The translations under genes were made by a program, and so were the position numbers. A stretch of DNA of 64,000 nt from Hyperoodon ampullatus (taxonomy: Eukaryota; Chordata; Mammalia; Artiodactyla; Ziphiidae): contig OX457061.1 of the NCBI GenBank assembly GCA_949752795.1, positions 30,136,425 through 30,200,424 of the forward strand, given 5' to 3'. The notes under the pieces are model-generated. The model saw only the letters and a list, made by a program, of their open reading frames with translations. It was not told where the DNA came from and searched no databases. Below, piece after piece: positions 57,481 to 64,000 of this stretch (within the stretch, counting starts at the first letter, position 1; each line of letters opens with the position of its first letter).

Positions 57481-60400
57481 AATGTGATTTTATTAAAAAA
57501 AAGAAAAAAAAAGCTATGGGTTTTACTAGAAGCTGGCATTTCTACTAGTTCTCACCACTCTTTACAATATAGAAAACCACAAGAGCTTCATAAACCTCAG
57601 ATAGGCTCAGGTTTATGAAACTCTAGGGCTAACTAAAGCCCCCAGAGACACAGAGCCTGAGAAATTCCCAGAAGTACGGGAGAAGAGCAAGAGTGTTCTG
57701 ATCTTAAAATGTTATTTCCATTTGTGTCTCCAACTCTTTGCCCTATAGTCTTCTGTAACAGCAGAACTTTATTGCAGTCACAGTGGTCTCTCTGCTATGG
57801 GATGAAGGATGGTCTGGAGACCACCAAACTAATTTCATGGAAGAACAAGACTGCTAAACTAAAGATGGGACATAAGGGGCAACTATTATATTAAGTAGAC
57901 AGAAAAACCATTTGGGGGTTACTACATGTAAGAAAAAGAGTAATATACCAAGTGATATGTTTTGAATATGCCAAATAGTATATCAATATACCAAATAATA
58001 TGCTAATTACATAGTGATCTTTTGATACTCAGCCCACATGGCCTGTGAGGAAATCTTCTGCCTGATGAGGTGTGGTGATGGGTTTGTTCCCCACATTAGG
58101 GAACTCAAGAAATAAACATATCTGCCTTTAAATGGAAGCAGAGACAGGTATCTCTCTATCGGTCTTTTTAATTGCCCTGCACCACTTATAATAAAACAAA
58201 TATGGTATTACTTCCAACTCAGGAGGCTTCAACTTTGGAGGCTGTGACTGCACAAGAACTGGATATTCATTGACATATACAGCTGTGGCTATAATGAAAG
58301 TAATGAAAAGAATTATGTACTTATGAGAAATTTCTCAATAAAAGTAACTCTAAATATACCACATAGTTTCTTGATGCTAAAAGGGCCTTTACAGGTCTTA
58401 TAGTTCTTAAAGAATGAGTAGGAAATTGCCAGAAGGAAAATCAAAACGAAGGATTCTGGCAGATTTAAAATTTCAGATCACATGCAAACACAACACATTA
58501 GGAAACAGCAAGTTGTGAAAGATAATAGGGAGTACTTTTAGCTGACAGACTGATAAAAAATAAGCTCATGAAGGTGTGATGGGTTGGATTTTTTCTTCTT
58601 CCTTCAGTATCCCTCCCTGCAGGAGGATTATGTTTCATAATTCCATTGATATTTTCCTTATCTATGTCAGTTTCTTTGACCAATGAAATGAGAGCAAAAG
58701 TTATGATTGTCACTTCCACTAAAGTTTTAAAAATCAGTAAACAGTATACTATATATATTTTTTCCCTTTGTTATATGCCCAGATTGCATTTGTTCCTTCA
58801 GTCTGGTTCTCAGAACAAAAATAATTTGCAGCAGAGCTGCAGTCAACTTGCTAATGGCATATTTCTAAACATTCTCATGCTTTACCAGGCTCCCAACCAC
58901 TCCACTGCAATTATTAGTAAAGGACAATTCATTATTTGTTAACTATTGTATTTGCTAATATTAAATAATCAAGGTAGATTCAAAGTAATTGTTATCTTTT
59001 CTCAAAACTTTAATTTTAATGCTACAGGAAGCTCTGTGTCCTTAAAAATTCAGGTTATGATTATGCTTTTATGATTAACATTGTACAGCTTATGGCTATG
59101 AGTGGATAAGAAGGACAGTGATTGTCTTATGCACCATGCTTCTATGTTCATTTGTCCAGGTTCCTGTTGGAAAACAGCACAATCATTGTGCTGTTATATT
59201 TTCTCAAAAATAATGTATGAATACTGACACTGTCAGTCATCTCACAAAAGAATTGACATACAATAGAGAAACACAGAAAAAATTTCACAAAAACATATAT
59301 ATGTGGATAGACGCTGATTTGGGAGTAAGAGAAGATACCCAGGAACAGCTGTCTAGATGTTTCCAAAATTTGGAACGTTTAGCAGTTATGCAAACCAAAT
59401 ATTTGAATATCTGCTGGAAGTTTTCAGTTTTTCTGAACACGAAGACATTTGGTTTGGGAAAAGACATTATTCAAAAATCAAGAGGAAAGCATTAAAGAGA
59501 AGAGTGGAAAGAAAAGTCTTTTCAACTCAGATTGATTGTCTGGTTTCATTAAGTCACCAGATGCCTCCTTTCACCTTATTTAACTGGTCTTAAAGGCTTA
59601 GGGAAATTTTTAGTTCAAATCACAGCAATCTAAAGAAGTTTCTCAAATTGCAAAATAGGTTCTTAGAAATCGAGAAAACTTCTACTCTTTAGTGCATACA
59701 CTCAGAAATGCAAAATCCAAACAATTTTTTTCCATTGACTATAAAGGTATTTAAGATCTTCAGAAAAAGCTTCTTATGTACTTTTTCTAAGCATGTACTC
59801 TGATAATTGTAAGATATAAAATAACTCACATTTCTTCTCATCTTAATGCTGACTAGTTTACTAGTTTCTCAGTTTACCAGCTGAGAGATGACATGTTGGA
59901 TTGTGTCTGGGAAAGATGACCAAACCTTACTTCTCTTAAAGATAGGGGTAATCCAATGTGGGAATTATTAGGAGCAGCTGAAATTATTTAGTCAACAGAT
60001 CTGATGTTTCTAGTTTATTCTGTTTTCAACCTTCTGGGGTCCAGGATTCAAAATAATTCCCAAGGAAGAGGCTTAAGATAATTATAGGAAAGAGGTCATG
60101 AGATAGCTACTGCTCAAATCACAAGAAGCTTGCTGATAAAAACAAATATGTTCCGTAGGACAAAAGGGTTGAAAAGCAAAGGACATCTCTGAAGTTAGGG
60201 CAAGAGAAATGAGACCATTCCTAAAGAAAGGAGTAGAGATAAATTGGCAAAGGCAAATTAGTAGGACAAAAAGCAGTGATGAGCCTAGAAAGCTCACTGG
60301 ACAGACTCCTTCAGTGAACAAATTAAAGTCATTATTTTAAAAGGCAGAGATTTTCGCAGATTCAAATGTCTTCAAGATCACTGTAATCCCAAGAACTGTC

Positions 60401-60589
60401 TATGCATGGTTGAATCCAGAAAACAGACTCTTTGAAACATATCTAAATCCTATGATAGGGGCTCTTCAAAAGAGAGAGAAAGAGGAAAGAGTGGCAGAGG
60501 TACTCCAGGATGAAAACCATGCACTGAAGAAAAGAACACATCTTTTTTTTTCTTCTCTAAACATTTTTTAGTTTTTGGAAATTATCCTT
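57481..60589. other. Unassigned AT-rich DNA
   Basis: No gene supported in about 3.1 kb. Around 58580-58920 there are hints of old LTR-like DNA (AGCAGAGCTGCAGTCAACTT). Overlapping frames at 59217-59495 and 59357-59593 have no recognised domain. Confidence 0.4.
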
Positions 60590-61194
60590 GTTGATTAATT
60601 TATATTCAGTTTATTCATTTTAAGTTGTATGGGACTACATTATGTCAGTTCATAATAATTAATTAATCTAGCTCCATCAGTAAATAATAAAGATAAGGCC
60701 TATTTTCAGCTACAATAAACAAGACTGCAAAGAGCCAAAGTATATACCTAAACAGGGACTTGCTAATATGCACATCTTCAACTTTGTTTCCCAAAGAGAT
60801 GGTTTCAATTAATAGTCTCACCAATAATGTATGAGAACTCCCTTCTCTCTACATTCTTAGATTTGTTATTGCTTTCTTCTTTCTAAATACTGTTGTATTC
60901 TATATTTCTTACTAATTTATAAAATATATATTTAAGTGTGTGTGTCCGTTTCATCCTTTACTGGTTATATTTACTATAAATGCCTTCTCCCAGTAGTGTG
61001 GGTTGCTAAATACAGATATTTTTAATAATGACACTTTTAAATTTATTTATGTTTGTCCTTTTTGAATCATTTAAGAAATCCTTCCACACTCTAGTGTCAT
61101 GAAGACATTTTTCTATGTTTTCTTCTACAAGTTTTATAACTTAATTTTGCACATTTTATCCATCTGGAAAATATTACTTTATAGAGAGATTTTT
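60590..61194 (-). repeat. Ancient L1 relic
   Basis: Antisense old L1 3' ORF2 order: AGTATATACCTAAACAGGGA, TCTCACCAATAATGTATGAG, TTTAAGAAATCCTTCCACAC, TGTTTTCTTCTACAAGTTTT, TTTATCCATCTGGAAAATAT. Interrupted at its end by a SINE. Confidence 0.65.
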
Positions 61195-61211
61195 AAAAAT
61201 ATATGGATAGT

Positions 61212-61407
61212 GGGACCTCCCTGGTGGTCCAGTGGCTAAGACTTCGCCTTCCAATGCAGGGGGTGTGGGTTTGATCCCTGGTGGGGGAGCTAAGATCCCA
61301 CATGCCTCGTGGCTAAAAAACCAAAACATAAAAACAGAAGCAATATTGTAACACATTCTATAAAGGCTTTAAAAATGGTCCACATCAAAAAAAAAAATCT
61401 TAAAAAC
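61212..61407 (+). mobile_element. CHR-type SINE (older group)
   Basis: GGGACCTCCCTGGTGGTCCA head with B-box-like GGTTTGATCCC, a middle GCTAAGATCCCACATGCC, and the tail AACAGAAGCAATATTGTAAC ... AATGGTCCACATC followed by A-rich DNA. A perfect 17-bp target-site duplication AAAAATATATGGATAGT lies at 61195-61211 and 61408-61424. Confidence 0.93.
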
Positions 61408-61424
61408 AAAAATATATGGATAGT

Positions 61425-64000
61425 CACTTTTCCTAGCACTAATTAGTGAATTACTTGACTCTACTGTAAATTTAATTTATACCTTTGGTTCCCACCATCA
61501 GCATACAGTATTTCACCCCACATATAACACAAGTTAGATATATCCTTTTTTTTTTCTCACCTATGTCAAGATATTGAAAAGGAATTGGAAAACCAAAAGT
61601 AAAGTATATTTGGAAAAAACTTTAAATGGAGCTAATTTTCCTCTGTGTGCTGTGAGTCCCTGTCTCCTGTGGAGAAGGGGAAGGTACTCAGACATCAACT
61701 GAAGCTTAGTGATAGTAGCATCAGGTAAACACTGAGAGAGATTTATATATGACCCCACCAATTTGGAGGACATAGTGGACTTGTGTATGACTCCCACTTG
61801 CGAAATCTAAAATACAAGAGGCTGCCTGAGGTAACCCATAACATTGAAAGGGAGGATTCAGTAAGGAAGGAGGTATACCCCCTAACAACATTAGACCTAA
61901 GGGCCAGGTTTCAACGGACCAGACATGGTTTGTTAAAGAGAGCACTGCCACAAATTTGTCTTAGAAATAGCCCCCAAAACCAGTTGGAGGGGAGATGAGA
62001 CTTCCTCTGAAAGGAAACTATGCATAAGAGGGCACTAAAGACCACATGCAACACTTCAAAAAAGAAAAAGGTAGTCCTTTTTCCCCTATCATATAGAGAA
62101 TTTGATAACAGCTTGGAATAATACTAGTCAAGAAAGAAATTTTCTCTTCTATCTGCCTCACCCATCCTGTCCTGTCTATGTGAATCTTAGACATGTCAGA
62201 AACCGTGGTTAGCAATATGGGAGAGAAGGGATATAAGTTAGGGAACTAGAGGAGGAGTGGAGCATGGCTACTTTCCCACTGAAGACAGCCTTCCCAAATT
62301 GGGTCCAAACTGGAGGTGAGAACAAATTTAAAAAATGAAAACGTTTTAAAAATATTACAATGAACAGCCAAATACCCATCACTCAGATTCAGCACTTGAC
62401 TTCCAAGGTTACCCTGAGGGTCGACATTCAATCAGATGATGAGGAAAGAGAGAGGGGAGAATGGATTTGGTTGGTTTTTATAGGCTTGTATTAGTTTTGC
62501 ACACTTTTAATTGGTCAGAAAACTCATTCACGTGGCACTACCTAGAGGCAAGGAAGGTTGGGGAATGTAATTCCTAGATGGTTACTTCAATTTAGCAACA
62601 ATTCTAGGCTGTGAAATAGGAGTCTGAATGTGTGGTATTCAGCTGGATGTCTCACATTTATTTTGTTTTCTTAACAGATCTCATGCATCTGCAATTTGTT
62701 TGTGTGTGTATGTGTGTGTGTATAATGTGAGTTAATAATCTAGAAATTCAAAGTCTTGATTATTTTCCTGGATTGAAAATAAACCTAGACGTAATTCATG
62801 GATTCCTGTGACATCTAGACTTTTATCTTATATATATTTTTTAAATTGGACTCCTTCCCTGTGATTGTTGGTGACATTCTATGTAGTATAGCCAGAAGTC
62901 TCCACTAGAGCAATGTGGGATATTAATAAGAAGGTAGAAAATAATGTCCAGTATATCATCAACTGGAAATAAGATCTCCAATTATTTTGATATCCATAAA
63001 AGTATAGCTATATACATATGCAAGATCACTTAGAAAACCAAAGATTATAAATTAGTTTTAAAATACTCAAAAACAAACAAAACCCAGGAAAGTAAAGTCA
63101 GCAGTCCAGATCTTTTGGTTCCAAGTGTTGTGTTTTATCTATGTTCCTCTTCAAGCTTCTATCCTGATTTCATCCAGTGGCATTAAAATATTGTTTAGAA
63201 GAGTTTTTCATTTGGGGAAATGAAATCAAAATATTTACCTGCCAACATTCAAGTCATTTTTTCTCTCAACATCTGCCCCTCATCTCAAAAACCTTGCTAC
63301 TCAACTTGATAAAAGTTTCCTATCACTATGCACTATGTCTATTGATTCAAAAAGTAAATTAACTTGGAAACTATTGCTTTTTTTCTTTATTCCACTCCTA
63401 GGAAGAGGGTGTTCTGTTGAGGGCCCATTAACTTCTCTTTAACTAGATTACAGTGTCAGAGGGTGAACCTTTGGGGTTAAGAAGATAAAGTAATTTGCTT
63501 CTAAGCTGAGTCATGGCAGGTTCCATCTTAGTTCTTTATATGTGGGGAGGTTGCATTAAGTCATGGACCACAAGAGAATAGGTTCATCCTGTATCCACCC
63601 ACTCAGGCATACTGAGATATATGTTAGAAAGAGAGTAAAGCCTATCTGAAAGGAGAAAAATTAAGCCTCCCTAATCTCAGCCTGTGCGGTCATCAAAGTT
63701 CTGCACTCTAGTCCATCTCATTGCAACTTAGGCTCCATATTAGAGCTTAAGGACAAAGCCCCAGGAAATAGTAAAGCATTCCTTCACATAGTTTTGTTAT
63801 CCATTCATATTAGTGCTCTCTTCAAACTTTCGGTAACAGGTAGCCAGTAAAAACTTGGATACCTACTACTTCTCTTCGGCATCCTAAAAGACACATAACT
63901 TACACTCGATATCTTTTGGTGGAACAAATGAGAATATCCATTAAATAAAGGGCAAAATGTTGAGATGTAAAGTACCAAAATAAAAACAAAATTTTATTGT
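61425..64000. other. Unassigned AT-rich DNA
   Basis: No gene recognised to the window end. The start may continue the old antisense L1. A (TG)n microsatellite of about 25 bp lies at 62699-62723. All frames are short and lack motifs. Confidence 0.45.

Overview
The window looks like mammalian nuclear DNA from a cetacean or close relative (whale/dolphin, possibly the hippo lineage). The main evidence is seven CHR-2-type tRNA-derived SINEs, whose 5' end reads GGGCTTCCCTGGTGGCGCAG and whose body is GC-rich and ends in poly(A), plus two older CHR-type SINEs and matching cetartiodactyl-type L1 elements. The background is AT-rich and full of older mammalian repeats (MIR, L2, MER5/hAT, Tigger, MaLR-like LTRs, ancient L1). 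No BovB was noticed, which argues against a ruminant. Family names come from pattern recognition; no repeat library was searched.

I find no intact protein-coding gene, rRNA or tRNA gene. The window is repeat-rich intergenic or intronic DNA. The long open frames belong to dead L1 ORF1/ORF2 copies or are antisense shadows of them. The only host-gene sequence recognised is a decayed, intronless WDR45B (WIPI3) retropseudogene on the minus strand at about 40468-41130.

Layout. 1-912: edge-cut SINE, a Tigger1-like end, and half of a MIR. 913-8160: full-length plus-strand L1 ('copy A') with an 11-bp target-site duplication, inserted inside that MIR. 8172-21270: MIR, L2 and hAT relics, three young SINEs, a 304-bp L1 3' end with perfect duplication, and a long antisense L2. 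21273-27083: minus-strand L1 ('copy B') with intact ends but lacking about 1.5 kb of the 5' UTR, with boundaries that look like an excised intron. 27.1-40 kb: relics of L2, MIR, MaLR-like LTR, CHR SINE and old L1. 40.3-42.2 kb: a perfect DR1 nuclear-receptor-type motif, the WDR45B pseudogene, an LTR-like element and old L1. 42-57 kb: L2 and MER5 relics, a 5'-truncated L1, a 5'-truncated SINE, a MaLR-like LTR and a 5'-inverted (twin-primed) L1. 57-64 kb: two SINEs with clean duplications, one inside an old antisense L1, then mostly unassigned AT-rich DNA.

There is no convincing new functional system. The observations most worth a second look are the splice-like 5' UTR deletion in L1 copy B, the nonsense codon shared by copies A and B, the WDR45B retropseudogene, the DR1 motif, and the nested or inverted retrotransposon insertions that can serve as phylogenetic markers.
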